Source: DATKZS01 sp035527835 [NCBI: bacterium] (GTDB lineage: Bacteria > RBG-13-61-14). From it: a stretch of DNA of 64,000 nucleotides. The stretch is from assembly GCA_035527835.1 (NCBI GenBank), contig DATKZS010000135.1:17360-81359 (forward strand), given 5' to 3'. The notes beneath the pieces were generated by a model. It saw only the letters and a program-made list of their open reading frames with translations. It had not been told where the DNA came from and ran no database searches. Shown one piece after another: positions 25,825-35,682 of this stretch. How positions within the stretch are numbered: position 1 is the stretch's first letter; each line of letters opens with the position of its first letter. The position numbers were made by a program, and so were the translations under genes.

Positions 25825-27234
25825 ATGGGACGGGCATCTCTCGCTTACAGCAACAAGGATTACGAGTCCATCCGGCGCGAGCTCATGGCTCGCATCCCCC
25901 AGTTGACCGACCGCTGGACCGACTTCAACGAGTCCGACCTGGGCGTGGTCCTGCTCGAACTCTTCTGCGGGATCGGCGACATGCTGGCCTACTACCTGGA
26001 CGCCCAGGCCGCCGAAGCCTTCCTGCCCACGGCCCGCCAGCGCCAGAACGTGATCAACCTCTGCAAGCTGATCAGCTACCGCCTGGACACGCCGGTCACG
26101 GCCTCGACAACGCTTCGCTTCACCCTGGCCGCGCCTCTGGCGGCGGACCTCACTATTCCCACCGGGACGTTGTGCCAGGCCAGGCTCGAAGAGGGAGACA
26201 TTGAGTTCGAGACCGCGTTCGACGCGATCATTGCACGAGGCGGGATGACGGTCGAGGTGAGCGCGCTCCAAGGCCGGAGCAAGTCCGAGACCTTCACCGG
26301 GACCGGCGAGGCCTGGCAACAGGTAGTCCTTTCAAGCAAGAACATCGCCCAGGGTTCTATCGCGGTCGGCATTCAGGATGAATCCTGGACCGAGGTCATG
26401 CACTTCCAGGAGAGCGGAGCGGACGCGCTGAATTTCATCTCGGAGACCGACGGCCTGGACGTCACCCGGATTCTGTTCGGCGATGGTCTGCACGGCGCGA
26501 CCCCATCGGCAGGCGCGGAGATCGCCGCCAAGTACCTCGAGACCCAAGGGGCCGATGGCAACCTCGGTAAGAACCTGGTCACTGAAGTCCTCACCCCGGT
26601 TTACCTGGATGGACGACAAGTGGCCCTGTCCGTGACCAATCCCGTGGCCTCGACCGGAGGCTCGGACCGGGAGACGCTCGCCCATGCCAGGAAGCAGGCC
26701 CCGGCGGAAATCCGCTCGCTCTGGAAGGCGGTCACCAAGGAGGACTACCAGGCCCTGGCCGAGGGGTTCCCCGGCATTGCCAAGGCCGTAGTGCTCGACA
26801 CCAACGACTGCGTCAACATCCGCTACTACCAGGTCAACATGGCCGTGGCCCCGGACGGCGGCGGTCTGCCCACGTCGCTCCTCAAAAGCGAGGTTCTGGC
26901 TTACCTCGAATCCCGCAAGGTTATCACTATCGAGATCAACCTGTTCGATCCGGTCTACGTGCCGGTCTCGATTAATGCCGAGGTCTATGCCTATGCGGGT
27001 GAAGACCTGGAACTTGTGCGCGGCCGCGTGGAGGACGCTCTATCCGAGCACTTTGCCTTCGACCGCATGGGCTTCGGCCAGGACGTTTATTTCTCGGACC
27101 TGGTTGCGGTCATGGACGGCGTGCGCGGCGTGAGCCACGTGCGCATGTTCTCACCGCTCGACGACGTGCTGATCCGGCTCGGTGAAATCCCGGTCCTTGG
27201 CGAGGTCATCCTGGACATGAGGAGGGCCTCCTGA
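25825..27234 (+). CDS. Baseplate wedge protein (gpJ/gp6 family)
   Basis: A 469-aa baseplate J protein. The N-terminus has YSNKDYESIRRELMARIPQLTD and a WTDFNESDLGVVLLELF region, typical of the family, followed by beta-rich domains (AAPLAADLTIPTGTLCQA) and a C-terminal domain with VYVPVSINAEVYAYAGEDLE. It makes the wedge ring that triggers contraction. ATG 25825 has GGGGG at a 6-base spacing; the ATG at 25819 overlaps the previous stop and would add two residues. It overlaps the gpI gene by 1 base. Confidence 0.9.
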   Translation: MGRASLAYSNKDYESIRRELMARIPQLTDRWTDFNESDLGVVLLELFCGIGDMLAYYLDAQAAEAFLPTARQRQNVINLCKLISYRLDTPVTASTTLRFTLAAPLAADLTIPTGTLCQARLEEGDIEFETAFDAIIARGGMTVEVSALQGRSKSETFTGTGEAWQQVVLSSKNIAQGSIAVGIQDESWTEVMHFQESGADALNFISETDGLDVTRILFGDGLHGATPSAGAEIAAKYLETQGADGNLGKNLVTEVLTPVYLDGRQVALSVTNPVASTGGSDRETLAHARKQAPAEIRSLWKAVTKEDYQALAEGFPGIAKAVVLDTNDCVNIRYYQVNMAVAPDGGGLPTSLLKSEVLAYLESRKVITIEINLFDPVYVPVSINAEVYAYAGEDLELVRGRVEDALSEHFAFDRMGFGQDVYFSDLVAVMDGVRGVSHVRMFSPLDDVLIRLGEIPVLGEVILDMRRAS

Positions 27235-28805
27235 TGTCCTCCTACTTTGACAAGAAGCTTATCGAGCTATTGCCGCCTTTATACGAGCGCGAGGACGAGA
27301 GCGGCGACCTCAAAACCTTCCTCTCCGTGCCCTCTGTCACATTGGATGAGTTGAAGACCCTCGCTGACCGCTTCCCGGAGATTTTCGACGTGGATAAATG
27401 CGGGGAGCGGTTCCTGCCGCTCCTGGCCGAGATCGTGGGCTGGCGCTTCGATCCCTTGAAGGACGCGGCCGCGCAGCGCCGACAAATCCGGGAGGCCATC
27501 GAGTTCTATCGCCGCAAGGGAACCATCCCCGCGATCCGCCGCTCGCTCACGGACATCGGCTGGCAGGGCGACATCGAGGAGACGTTCCGCAAAGCGCTGC
27601 GCTTAAACCGCCGCTCTCTCGTCAACCGGGCGCGGCTCCCCGGCCTCATCTACAGCCTCGGGGTTTATCGGATAGTGCAAGACAACCTCGTTCAGGAGGT
27701 CCGCTCCGCGCTCGTGCCCCATCATCCGGCCGGAACCAGAGTGTTCTTCCTGCAATGGTTGTACTCGATGCTCTCTTTGGATTCGGACTTCGAGGCGGTG
27801 ATCAAGCAGTTTGTCCAGCGGGTCTGCCTGAGCCACCTCCACGACACCTTCGTGGTAAGCCATAACGCGCTGAACACCGATTACCACCTCACCCTCAAGA
27901 ACAAGACCTGGGCTTGGTGGTGCATCACGGATGGCACCACGCTCTTCCAGGACGTGGAGCGGGCGGCGGTGTGCGTCTCTCGCTGGCATGGCCGCACGCC
28001 GCGTTTCCGCTTGAACACCGGCAACCTCAACCTCGAGCGCCTGCCCAACTTGTGGGTGAGCGAACGGAAGTTCTCCTTCTGCTGCGGGATCGACACCCAG
28101 CCAGTAATTTTGCCGGAGCAGGAGTTCATCCGCTTTGACGGCCAGGAACTGAACCGCGCCCGGCTCAACCGCTCGGCTGTCCCCTGCCGGATCAAGTACC
28201 GGCAAAAGGACATGTTCTCCGAGTCCGAGATGTCGTTTGCCATGACCCCGGAGAACGCCCGAATACACGGCTATGGCAGCCGCTCCCGACTCTCTCACTG
28301 GTTCCGGGTCGGGCATTCCCACATCGGGCAGGATGACAGGATTTCCGGCGCGGCGGTCGGGCGGCATGCCCTGTTCATCGCGTTTGCGGGCGAACTCTGG
28401 TCCGAGGTGCGCGAGGCGCACGACATCGTGGACCGCTGGCGGGCCCGGCGGCCGGGATTCTCGCTGAACAACAAGGCGCTGAACCTCACCGATCTTACCG
28501 ACGCCTATGTGACCGAGGCCCGGGCGTCCTTCGAGTTGGACGTGGACACCGGCTTCCCGCGCCGCAGCCGGATCGAGACCCTGCTCCTCAACCAGCGCCA
28601 CTTGAACCACACCGGCCTGCGGCTCTCGGTGGACCGGACCCATCCCTTGCGGCTTGGCTCCATGCCGCTCAACGGCTCGGGCTTCCGCATGTCCAAGCCG
28701 AGCTTACGCTGGCGCTATCGCCAGAGGGATGACCAGGCCGAGGTTCAGGCCGGGATCGAGGCGGCGGTGAATCGATACGCGGTGACCCAATGGCCCGCGA
28801 ATTAG
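27234..28805 (+). CDS. Tail protein I (gpI-like) with C-terminal extension
   Basis: Residues 1-140 match the P2 gpI/phage tail protein I family: LIELLPPLYERED, then FLPLLAEIVGWRFDPLKDAAAQRRQIREAI and FYRRKGT, features shared with T4 gp7/gp53 type proteins. The remainder to residue 523 is a long extension with repeated WxxRRPGFSLN/WHGRTPRFRLN-like segments (about residues 240-270 and 400-420), suggesting internally duplicated domains. It joins the wedge to the fibres. A 1-base overlap with gpJ indicates translational coupling. Confidence 0.8.
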   Translation: MSSYFDKKLIELLPPLYEREDESGDLKTFLSVPSVTLDELKTLADRFPEIFDVDKCGERFLPLLAEIVGWRFDPLKDAAAQRRQIREAIEFYRRKGTIPAIRRSLTDIGWQGDIEETFRKALRLNRRSLVNRARLPGLIYSLGVYRIVQDNLVQEVRSALVPHHPAGTRVFFLQWLYSMLSLDSDFEAVIKQFVQRVCLSHLHDTFVVSHNALNTDYHLTLKNKTWAWWCITDGTTLFQDVERAAVCVSRWHGRTPRFRLNTGNLNLERLPNLWVSERKFSFCCGIDTQPVILPEQEFIRFDGQELNRARLNRSAVPCRIKYRQKDMFSESEMSFAMTPENARIHGYGSRSRLSHWFRVGHSHIGQDDRISGAAVGRHALFIAFAGELWSEVREAHDIVDRWRARRPGFSLNNKALNLTDLTDAYVTEARASFELDVDTGFPRRSRIETLLLNQRHLNHTGLRLSVDRTHPLRLGSMPLNGSGFRMSKPSLRWRYRQRDDQAEVQAGIEAAVNRYAVTQWPAN

Positions 28806-28814
28806 GAGGCAGTT

Positions 28815-29408
28815 ATGGCGATCCATCTCTATGAAGACAGCGAACTCACCATGCAGGTGTCCGAGGGGGACTTCTCCAATCCGGACGATGACTCTTACAA
28901 CGGCACCAACGGCGAGACCAAGGATAAGGAGCTTTTCCTTGCCAACGAGCAGACCACCCTGGTTGCGCTGCTGCCGTCCGGCGCGGTCACGGTCCAACTG
29001 GCCGCTCCGCGCTTTGCGAACGATGAACTCATCGTGATCGACGGCGAGCAAATGCTGATCGTGAATGGCGGCGGCACGGTACTCCTCTCCGTCCAGCGCG
29101 GTTATGGCGGCACCACCCCGGCGGTCCACAACGCAGGAGCAGTTGTCTACTCGGGCTACAACTACACCGGACTCATCATCGAGCCGGTTGACGTATCCGG
29201 CTCCGACGAATCCGACTGGTACACCCTGGCCGCGACCCAGGCCGGACTGGATGCGGCTGTTCCCGGCGCGGCGCTCACCATAGGGAACAAGTCATACGAG
29301 CAAACCCTTTCCTTCTGGCGGCGCTGCGTGGTGCCCGCGAGCACGCCCGTTCAGAACAAGACCGACCTCAAGCTCCGGATTACCGGAACCGAAAGCCCCA
29401 TCGAGTGA
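28815..29408 (+). CDS. Hypothetical tail/fibre protein, 197 aa
   Basis: A beta-rich protein with acidic N-terminus (YEDSELTMQVSEGDFSNPDD) and a middle section that looks like a virion-surface domain (GEQMLIVNGGGTVLLSVQRGYGGTTPAVHNAGA). The pattern VQRGYGGTTP is common in phage head-fibre and baseplate surface proteins. No catalytic motif. AGGAGG precedes the ATG. It lies between gpI and the distal tail proteins; host recognition or capping role inferred from position only. Confidence 0.5.
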   Translation: MAIHLYEDSELTMQVSEGDFSNPDDDSYNGTNGETKDKELFLANEQTTLVALLPSGAVTVQLAAPRFANDELIVIDGEQMLIVNGGGTVLLSVQRGYGGTTPAVHNAGAVVYSGYNYTGLIIEPVDVSGSDESDWYTLAATQAGLDAAVPGAALTIGNKSYEQTLSFWRRCVVPASTPVQNKTDLKLRITGTESPIE

Positions 29409-29416
29409 GGTGAATC

Positions 29417-30403
29417 ATGGCCTATCAAAGCACAACCGGTCTCGCCAATAATTCAGCGGATTTCCTGGTCAAGTTGAAGGACTACCTGGTCGGCACGGTC
29501 GGCTGGACCTTGCGCGATGACCGGTCCGGCGACACCGAACCCAGCTATGTCCTTTTCTCCAACGGCGAGAGTGGTTCCGAGGACATCTATCTTCGCTTCC
29601 AGAACGACTCCACCGCCGACCGGATCGCCGTGAAAGCCTACCTGTACTGGAATGACACAACCCACGTAGGCGTGAAGGAAGCATTTAACACCAGCAACAC
29701 CTACATCAAGACCACAGACGCCGCCTCTTTCCTCTACTGGATTTACGCGGACAAGGACCACGCCTTCATCGTCACCAAGCTCGTGGCCACTTACTACGCG
29801 CATTATTGCGGACTGCCCAAACGGTTCTGGTCGGGCGCGGTTGCGATTTCGCAGGCCGCGGTCGCCGCCGGCGCGGTCGTGACGATCCTGGTTAACGACG
29901 CCTCGATCTTGAAACTCGGCGGCTACTACGTGATCAAGGACAACGCCAACATCGAGCGCGTGCAGGTTACAGCCATTGACCTTGTCTCGACTCCCAACAC
30001 CATCACTGTCGTGAACCTGGTTAATGCCTATGCATCGGGCGCGAAGATCGGTGAAGACCCTCAGCCGGTCATCATCGGCCACTACCAGTCGCCGGGGACT
30101 TTCTATTCGGCAAACAAGTTTGACGGCTGGGCCAGCGCGACCGGGCAGACCGGCTCCTGCGCGGCCGCAAGCGCCGGCTTCCAGACATCGTGTAACCCCG
30201 ATGTGAGGCAGGGTCTCATCACCATCTTCCCCTGGCTCGTGGCCCACACCACCGCGGCCTACAAGGAAGTGCGCGGTGAGTTGATCGAGGTCTATGCCCA
30301 CGGCGGCGGTGTCATGGACAACGAGGACGTGCTCGAGTTGGGCGGCGCGACCTATAAGCTCTTCAACCTCTCCGGCTCGGGCTGGATCGCGGTGAAGGAG
30401 TAG
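29417..30403 (+). CDS. Hypothetical phage structural protein, 328 aa
   Basis: A Gly/Ala/Thr-rich, beta-dominated protein starting MAYQSTTGLANNSADFLVKLKDYL, an opening I have seen in distal tail proteins of myoviruses of unknown role. It has two aromatic clusters (LYWNDTT, LYWIYADKDHAFIVTK) and a strand-turn repeat with VQVTAIDLVSTPNTITVVNLV. It carries no signal peptide. It starts 9 bases after the preceding gene. Confidence 0.5.
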   Translation: MAYQSTTGLANNSADFLVKLKDYLVGTVGWTLRDDRSGDTEPSYVLFSNGESGSEDIYLRFQNDSTADRIAVKAYLYWNDTTHVGVKEAFNTSNTYIKTTDAASFLYWIYADKDHAFIVTKLVATYYAHYCGLPKRFWSGAVAISQAAVAAGAVVTILVNDASILKLGGYYVIKDNANIERVQVTAIDLVSTPNTITVVNLVNAYASGAKIGEDPQPVIIGHYQSPGTFYSANKFDGWASATGQTGSCAAASAGFQTSCNPDVRQGLITIFPWLVAHTTAAYKEVRGELIEVYAHGGGVMDNEDVLELGGATYKLFNLSGSGWIAVKE

Positions 30404-30405
30404 CC

Positions 30406-30543
30406 GTGGCCACTCGCAAAGGGAACCAACAGCTGGTCGCAATCGAGGCGGGGAAGCTGATCCTCACCGGCCACATCGCCCGCCCCGTCGCCACCGCCCG
30501 GCCCATAAAAGGGAGACTCAAGCGTGGCAATCCGACAGGGTAA
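30406..30543 (+). CDS. Small basic ORF, 45 aa, GTG start
   Basis: A short open frame missed by length filters. It starts 3 bases after the previous stop, is basic, and opens MATRKGNQ with a later GKLILT segment. The next gene opens MAIRQGKK with GKLVPT, so the two N-termini resemble one another. It overlaps the next GTG by 20 bases. Tight spacing and the similarity favour a real gene, but there is no strong ribosome-binding site. Confidence 0.4.
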   Translation: MATRKGNQQLVAIEAGKLILTGHIARPVATARPIKGRLKRGNPTG

Positions 30544-30985
30544 AAAAAGGCCGGTTGCGCCCCGACCAGGGAAGCTGGTTCCGACTCCACGTCAGCCGGG
30601 CAAGATACTCTCGGCCGCCGTGTTTGAGACCGTCGGCGTCTCCACCTTTCAGCGCACGGTCATCCGAAACTGTGACTGCTCGATCCGGGCCTCGAACGTC
30701 CGGGAAATCACGATGGACCTGCAGCAGAGGATCGGGCGGCCCGTCGAGTTCCAGACGGACCTGTTCGTTCGGACGGTCCACTCCCTGAACCAGGACGTGG
30801 ACCTCATGCAAATTGTGTTCTTGGGGCTGGTCGTGGACGCGGACAGTATGATGCGGATTCGGGCCGCCCTGGATAAATCCTGCGACTGCCGCGCCCGCAT
30901 CCAGCGCCCGGCCGGAGGCTTCGCAACCACGCGCCAGACGATCTTTAACTACCTGGTTCGAGAAGACCACGTGATCCAAACGTAA
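30524..30985 (+). CDS. Hypothetical tail-region protein, 153 aa
   Basis: A basic N-terminus (residues 1-30, with RPGKLVPTPRQPGKI) precedes a folded domain containing paired Cys-Asp-Cys motifs: CDCSI (about residues 46-50) and CDCRA (about residues 122-126), which could form a metal site or disulfides. GTG start with GGGAGA 7 bases upstream. It sits between tail structural genes of unknown function. No family recognised. Confidence 0.5.
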   Translation: MAIRQGKKRPVAPRPGKLVPTPRQPGKILSAAVFETVGVSTFQRTVIRNCDCSIRASNVREITMDLQQRIGRPVEFQTDLFVRTVHSLNQDVDLMQIVFLGLVVDADSMMRIRAALDKSCDCRARIQRPAGGFATTRQTIFNYLVREDHVIQT

Positions 30986-30998
30986 AGGAGGTATTCGC

Positions 30999-31532
30999 AT
31001 GTCACTTGGACTCATTGTCAAAACCGGCCGCATCCTAACCGCGCGGCTGCTCATGGGCGACCCTATCGAGGGCATCACTCACTGCGCCATCGGCGAGGGC
31101 GACGCCACTTTCACCGATCCCTTAAACCCGCCCGCGCCGGACATTAATCAGACCGCGCTCAAGAACGAGAAGGCCCGCAAGAAATGCTACAAGCGCACCT
31201 TCCTCAAGGAAGACCCGGAAGGCACGCTCATCGTGAACGGCATCCACTACATCGAAACTGCGGAAGAGACTCAGACCATCGGCGTCTTCTTCCGCTTCGA
31301 GGAAAACGAGGCCAACGGCATCACCATCCGCGAGTACGGGTTCTTCGGCGGCAATGTGGAGTACATCGCGGGCAACGATTCGGACTATGCCGCGAACGGG
31401 GTCTTTCACGAGGACGTGAACCCTATGGGCGAGGTGCTGGTTCCCGGCTACCTCTACGAAGTAAAGAACATTCCCGACTTCAATAAGACCTCGGACACGC
31501 GGGTCGAGTTGGTTGGGGTAATCAAGATTTAA
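30999..31532 (+). CDS. Tail-collar/fibre-like protein, 177 aa
   Basis: A 177-aa protein beginning SLGLIVKTGRILTARLLMGDPIEG, with IGEGDATFTDP and a C-terminal ITIREYGFFGG segment. The pattern (N-terminal helix, IGxGD loop, then VxExGFF strand) resembles N-terminal modules of P2 gpH-like/tail-collar proteins that dock fibres to the baseplate. A strong AAGGAGG lies upstream. It is followed by the large DUF4815-type protein. Confidence 0.6.
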   Translation: MSLGLIVKTGRILTARLLMGDPIEGITHCAIGEGDATFTDPLNPPAPDINQTALKNEKARKKCYKRTFLKEDPEGTLIVNGIHYIETAEETQTIGVFFRFEENEANGITIREYGFFGGNVEYIAGNDSDYAANGVFHEDVNPMGEVLVPGYLYEVKNIPDFNKTSDTRVELVGVIKI

Positions 31533-31544
31533 GGAGGAACGACC

Positions 31545-34500
31545 ATGTCTATCTCACGCGAAACATTCGATCCGGCCAAGAACTACAAGCGGGTCCGCTA
31601 CCACCAGGACCGGGACCTGCTCGACTCGGAGTTGAACGAGCATCAGGACATTATGAACCTGGAGCGCAAGAAACTCGCGGACATGCTCTTCAAGGAGGGC
31701 GCTATCATCAGCGGCCTGGTGGTGACGGTCGCGGACAACGTACTCACCGTGGGCCAGGGAGTCGTTTACGTTGACGGCTGCCTCGAGGTAGCACCCGGCG
31801 CGGTGCTCACCTATGACCCGGCCAAGACCAGCGGCGCGGACTACGTCTACGTGGAACTCCTTAAGTACAACTACGGCTACAACCAGGACGCCACGCTGAT
31901 CAATCCGGCCACGGGCGAGCCGACCGCCGAGCGCGAGAAATGGGTCCTGTCGCTCAAGGACCACGATACCAGCGCCGAGGCCCTGCCCAACAACGTGACC
32001 CAGCGCAAGGTGGTCCCGATCTACAAGTTCGACCGCGAAACCGAGGAGGTCACCGCCACGGTCCAGGAGAAGTCGAACCTCTACCTCCGCGACCTCCTGG
32101 GCACGCTGCCGGGGAGCCGGATCACGGTCTCGTCCATCACCGAAGACCAGCTGGCCTTCGCGGCCGCCGAGGGCTTGAACTCGCTCCTCCAGAACCTGGC
32201 CGAGCGGACTTACGATCAGGCCGGCAGCTACCTGGTCAAGGGGCTGGATAGCTTCATCGGCGACAACGACGGCGACAACGTGGAGGTCATCACCAACGCG
32301 GGCCGGGCTTACATCCAGGGCTTCCGGTTCCAGAAAGACCTGCCCACCACCTCGCTGGTTCCCAAGTCCATCGCGGTGAAGTCCGTGCGCGGCGAGCAGA
32401 AGACCTACGTGGTCGGCACACGGAGGTACGCGGTGAACAGCACGCCCCTCAAGGAGACCACCCAGCTCGAGGCCATCGTCGAGATCGTCTCCAACATCAC
32501 GCGCGGCTCGGTCGGTGGCGGCGAGGACCTGCTCGTGCCCAACCCGGTCGTGGACATCCTCGAGGTGAGCCAGGGCGCGACCGTGTTCGTCGAGGGCGTG
32601 GACTGGCAGCAGTCCGGCAACCACGTGGACTGGCTCGGCACCGGCAGCGAACCGGCCATCGGCACGACCTACACCGTGCGCTGGACCTACACCAAGCAAA
32701 TGGTCAAGAACTCCGACTACGTGGACGGGGGCTGGTTCGGCCAGTCCACGCACCCGGCGGCGGACGAGTACTTCTACCTGGTCACCGTGGTGAGCGCGAC
32801 CGGCGAATCGCAATACGATCAGGTTCGCGTGGAGTCCCGCGAGACCTTGGCCGGAGAGATCAACAAGATTACCTGGCTGCCGGTATCCGGCGCGACGGGC
32901 TATCGCATTTACCGGGGCACGCAGAACGCGACCCGCGCGGACTTCCAGAAGCTCAAGGACGTGGCCGCCGGAGTGACGACCTACCTGGACGACGGCGTGG
33001 ATCAGATCATCGGCGGCAACCCACCCGCGACCAACACCAGCGGCCTCACCATGTCCGCCCTCCAGATAGCGCTCGACAACCTGAGCGTCATCAACTTCGG
33101 GCGCACGGGCGTGGGCGACGATCCCGTGGCCGGGTCCAACTGTAGCGTGGACTACGACTACTACGTGGGCCGCAAAGACATCATTTACGTCACCACCAGG
33201 GAGATCAAGAGGCTGGAAGGAGCTCCGGCGGACTCGCCGAAGCTCCCGGTTTTGTCGGAAGGCACGCTCGGGCTGTGCAGCATCGAGTGCCCGCCCAATT
33301 CGGTGGACCTGACCGTTATCAACTTTGGCCTCACCCGGATCACGATGGATCAGATTCACGAGATCATCAAGGACGTCGAAGACCTGAAATACAACGACGC
33401 CCAGTTCCAGATGAACAACGCGCTCCAGAACCGCGACGCCCAGACCAAGAAGGGCGTCTACTCGGACGACTTCTCCAATGATGCCCAGTCCGACGTCTAC
33501 CACTCCGAGTGGAGCGCCCGCATTGACCAGGTGCTCCGGTTCGCGGCCCCGGACCGTCTGGTTTCGGCGACCGCCCTGGTGGTGAACCCGTCGGCCAGCA
33601 ACGCGCTTTTCAAGAACAGCCTTGCGCTGCTCCCGGCGACCGAGCGCGTGCTCATCCAGCAGGCCGACTGGTCCGAGGTCAAGAACATCAACCCCTATGC
33701 CGTGTTCGACAAGCCCGAGGCCTCGTTGGAGATCACGCCCAACATCGGTCGGCGCGGCCAGACCGGGATCGCGGTGGTCGGGTCAAACTTTACGCCCAAC
33801 GCCACGAACGTGACCGTCCGGTGCGACGGCCAAGTCGTGGCTTCCAACGTCCATGCCGACGCCGCAGGACGGGTGACCTCTTCCTTTGTCATCCCCGACA
33901 ATGCCCGGAACGGCAACCGCATTGTCGAGATGACCGACGGCGTCAACTCCGCTCAGGCCAACCTCCAGGTCAACGATCCCCTGGTCATCACCCGGATCGA
34001 GCGGGTCGTAGTCGAGCGGACCATTGTCCAGCGCCAGATCGTGGTCCAGCCCACTCCGCCCCGAATCATCCGCGTGCCCGTGGAGCGGATCGTATGGCGT
34101 GTGCAATTGCGCACCCGTCGGCGCGACCCTCTGGCCCAGACCTTCAGCTTCTCCGAGAACCGCATTGTCTCCGCCGTGGGTGTTTACTTCACCCAGAAGG
34201 ACGCCACGGTCCCGGTCACCATCCAGATTCGCGGCGTGACCACCGGGCTTCCCAACGAGATCGTGCTGGCCGAGAAGGTGGTGGCCCCGGGCGAGGTCGT
34301 CCTGAACGCCGAGACCAAGATCGCATTCGCCGATCCGTTCTACGCCCCGGCCAACACCAGCTACGCGGTCGTGCTTCTCACCAACAGCAATAACTACAAA
34401 GTCCGGATCGCCACCCTGGGCCAGTTGGGGCAGAACGGCGTTATCACCAACCAGACCTACACCGCGGGTGTGCTTCTCGAAAGCTCCAACGCCGAGACCT

Positions 34501-35138
34501 GGACTCCGCTCAACGGCTCTGATCTCACCATGAAAATCTATGGCTACGACTTCCAGGCCAGCGGCGAGGTCCGCTTCCAGCCGATCACCGGAGTGCAGTT
34601 CAGCGACCTGAACCTCGACGAGTATTCTTCGACTCCCGAGGGTTCGGCCATCGTCTGGGAATACTCGACCGATGGCGGCGTGACCTGGGACGCCATCGTA
34701 CCCGCCGAAGAAGAGCGGCTGCCGAACCTTGCCGGGCAAGTGCTGGTGCGGGCCCTGTTCTCGACCGGCGTTGTCAACGACTCGCCCGCGCTCAACTTCA
34801 AGGACGTGAACCTCCTGGGCTTCCTCAACAACCCGACCGGAGCGTACTTGAACCGCGAGAACGAACTCACCCAGGGTGTGGCCTCCACCAAGGTCTACGC
34901 GCAGATGAGCATCCCCAGCGGGACCACCATAAATTGGTTCGCCTCAAACAATGGCGGCTTGACCTGGGAGGCCATGTCTATCGCGGCGACCCGCGAGATC
35001 GATTACGAGTGGACCGAGTACACGCTCACCCGCACCTTCACCGACCCCAACGGGAACAAGGTCCGCTACAAGGCCGAGTTGACCGGCAACAACCTGGTCT
35101 ACCCGAGGATTCACACGCTCGGCGCGACGTTGAGCTAA
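31545..35138 (+). CDS. Large tail/baseplate protein (DUF4815-like), 1197 aa
   Basis: The N-terminus has SRETFDPAKNYKRVRYHQDRDLLDSELNE and further on EHQDIMNLERKKLADMLFKEGAI, the pattern of DUF4815 proteins, which are found in T4-like and other myovirus tails. A fibronectin/coagulation-factor-like segment lies at about residues 420-490 (TYTVRWTYT to GYRIYRG). An IPT-like domain (ITPNIGRRGQTGIAVVGSNF) is at about 725-815, followed by a Val/Arg-rich linker with repeated VERIV motifs and C-terminal beta sandwiches. It is probably a fibre or baseplate periphery protein. AAGGAGG precedes the ATG. Confidence 0.7.
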   Translation: MSISRETFDPAKNYKRVRYHQDRDLLDSELNEHQDIMNLERKKLADMLFKEGAIISGLVVTVADNVLTVGQGVVYVDGCLEVAPGAVLTYDPAKTSGADYVYVELLKYNYGYNQDATLINPATGEPTAEREKWVLSLKDHDTSAEALPNNVTQRKVVPIYKFDRETEEVTATVQEKSNLYLRDLLGTLPGSRITVSSITEDQLAFAAAEGLNSLLQNLAERTYDQAGSYLVKGLDSFIGDNDGDNVEVITNAGRAYIQGFRFQKDLPTTSLVPKSIAVKSVRGEQKTYVVGTRRYAVNSTPLKETTQLEAIVEIVSNITRGSVGGGEDLLVPNPVVDILEVSQGATVFVEGVDWQQSGNHVDWLGTGSEPAIGTTYTVRWTYTKQMVKNSDYVDGGWFGQSTHPAADEYFYLVTVVSATGESQYDQVRVESRETLAGEINKITWLPVSGATGYRIYRGTQNATRADFQKLKDVAAGVTTYLDDGVDQIIGGNPPATNTSGLTMSALQIALDNLSVINFGRTGVGDDPVAGSNCSVDYDYYVGRKDIIYVTTREIKRLEGAPADSPKLPVLSEGTLGLCSIECPPNSVDLTVINFGLTRITMDQIHEIIKDVEDLKYNDAQFQMNNALQNRDAQTKKGVYSDDFSNDAQSDVYHSEWSARIDQVLRFAAPDRLVSATALVVNPSASNALFKNSLALLPATERVLIQQADWSEVKNINPYAVFDKPEASLEITPNIGRRGQTGIAVVGSNFTPNATNVTVRCDGQVVASNVHADAAGRVTSSFVIPDNARNGNRIVEMTDGVNSAQANLQVNDPLVITRIERVVVERTIVQRQIVVQPTPPRIIRVPVERIVWRVQLRTRRRDPLAQTFSFSENRIVSAVGVYFTQKDATVPVTIQIRGVTTGLPNEIVLAEKVVAPGEVVLNAETKIAFADPFYAPANTSYAVVLLTNSNNYKVRIATLGQLGQNGVITNQTYTAGVLLESSNAETWTPLNGSDLTMKIYGYDFQASGEVRFQPITGVQFSDLNLDEYSSTPEGSAIVWEYSTDGGVTWDAIVPAEEERLPNLAGQVLVRALFSTGVVNDSPALNFKDVNLLGFLNNPTGAYLNRENELTQGVASTKVYAQMSIPSGTTINWFASNNGGLTWEAMSIAATREIDYEWTEYTLTRTFTDPNGNKVRYKAELTGNNLVYPRIHTLGATLS

Positions 35139-35149
35139 GGGAGGCCGCG

Positions 35150-35419
35150 ATGATCGTGAGGAGAGCCGGAGGCTTGACCGAATTCATCCCCTCGCCCCAG
35201 GAGAAGCGCGACGGCATCCTGCGCGATCACGCCATCGACCTGCTCGCCAACCTGGAGGAGCGCTTGAGACGAATCGAAGGGCTGCTGGGAATTCCGTCTG
35301 ACGGCGCTACCGAGTTTGCCGACCTCATGGCCGCCATCCGCCGCGAGGAACACGAGGCGGGCAGGATCAACCAGGAACTCCTCGACGCCGGGCTGACCCA
35401 CCAGGAGAGGGCCACCTGA
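35150..35419 (+). CDS. Small hypothetical protein, 89 aa
   Basis: A small charged helical protein at the end of the tail module, with LLANLEERLRRIEGLLGIP as a probable coiled-coil segment. AGGGAGGC precedes the ATG. It follows the DUF4815-like gene by 11 bases and is the last gene before a 263-base gap. It may be a chaperone or cap for the preceding fibre, as small ORFs after fibre genes often are, but nothing in the sequence proves this. Confidence 0.5.
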   Translation: MIVRRAGGLTEFIPSPQEKRDGILRDHAIDLLANLEERLRRIEGLLGIPSDGATEFADLMAAIRREEHEAGRINQELLDAGLTHQERAT

Positions 35420-35585
35420 GCCCCCGCTTCCGCCCGGAAACCGGCCATCCTGTGTTCTTTTTTGAGCCTCGGGGTTCATGGGCCATTTCTAGCCGCTCCG
35501 CAACCAGGCGTTAATTTAGTGCAATTTTAGGCATGTACATCCGCTCCCTTTGCCTGTAGATCCTGCCGGCGGAAACTTGAAGATT

Positions 35586-35645
35586 TGACTTGCTTTCTCC
35601 GTAAAAAGAAGCGTTCATGTGTATCAGCTAGATACTAATGAGTAT
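35586..35645 (+). promoter_or_regulatory. Possible promoter/leader of the amidoligase operon
   Basis: TTGACT at 35586 is a good -35 match but no well-placed -10 follows at 17 bases. A GTATC/GATAC inverted repeat with AGCTA between its arms lies at 35620-35634. The 263-base gap between tail and amidoligase genes is AT-richer than its surroundings and otherwise holds nothing I recognise. Confidence 0.3.
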
Positions 35646-35682
35646 GGAAAAACAGCGACTTACGAGAAAGCAAGGAGGCAAG

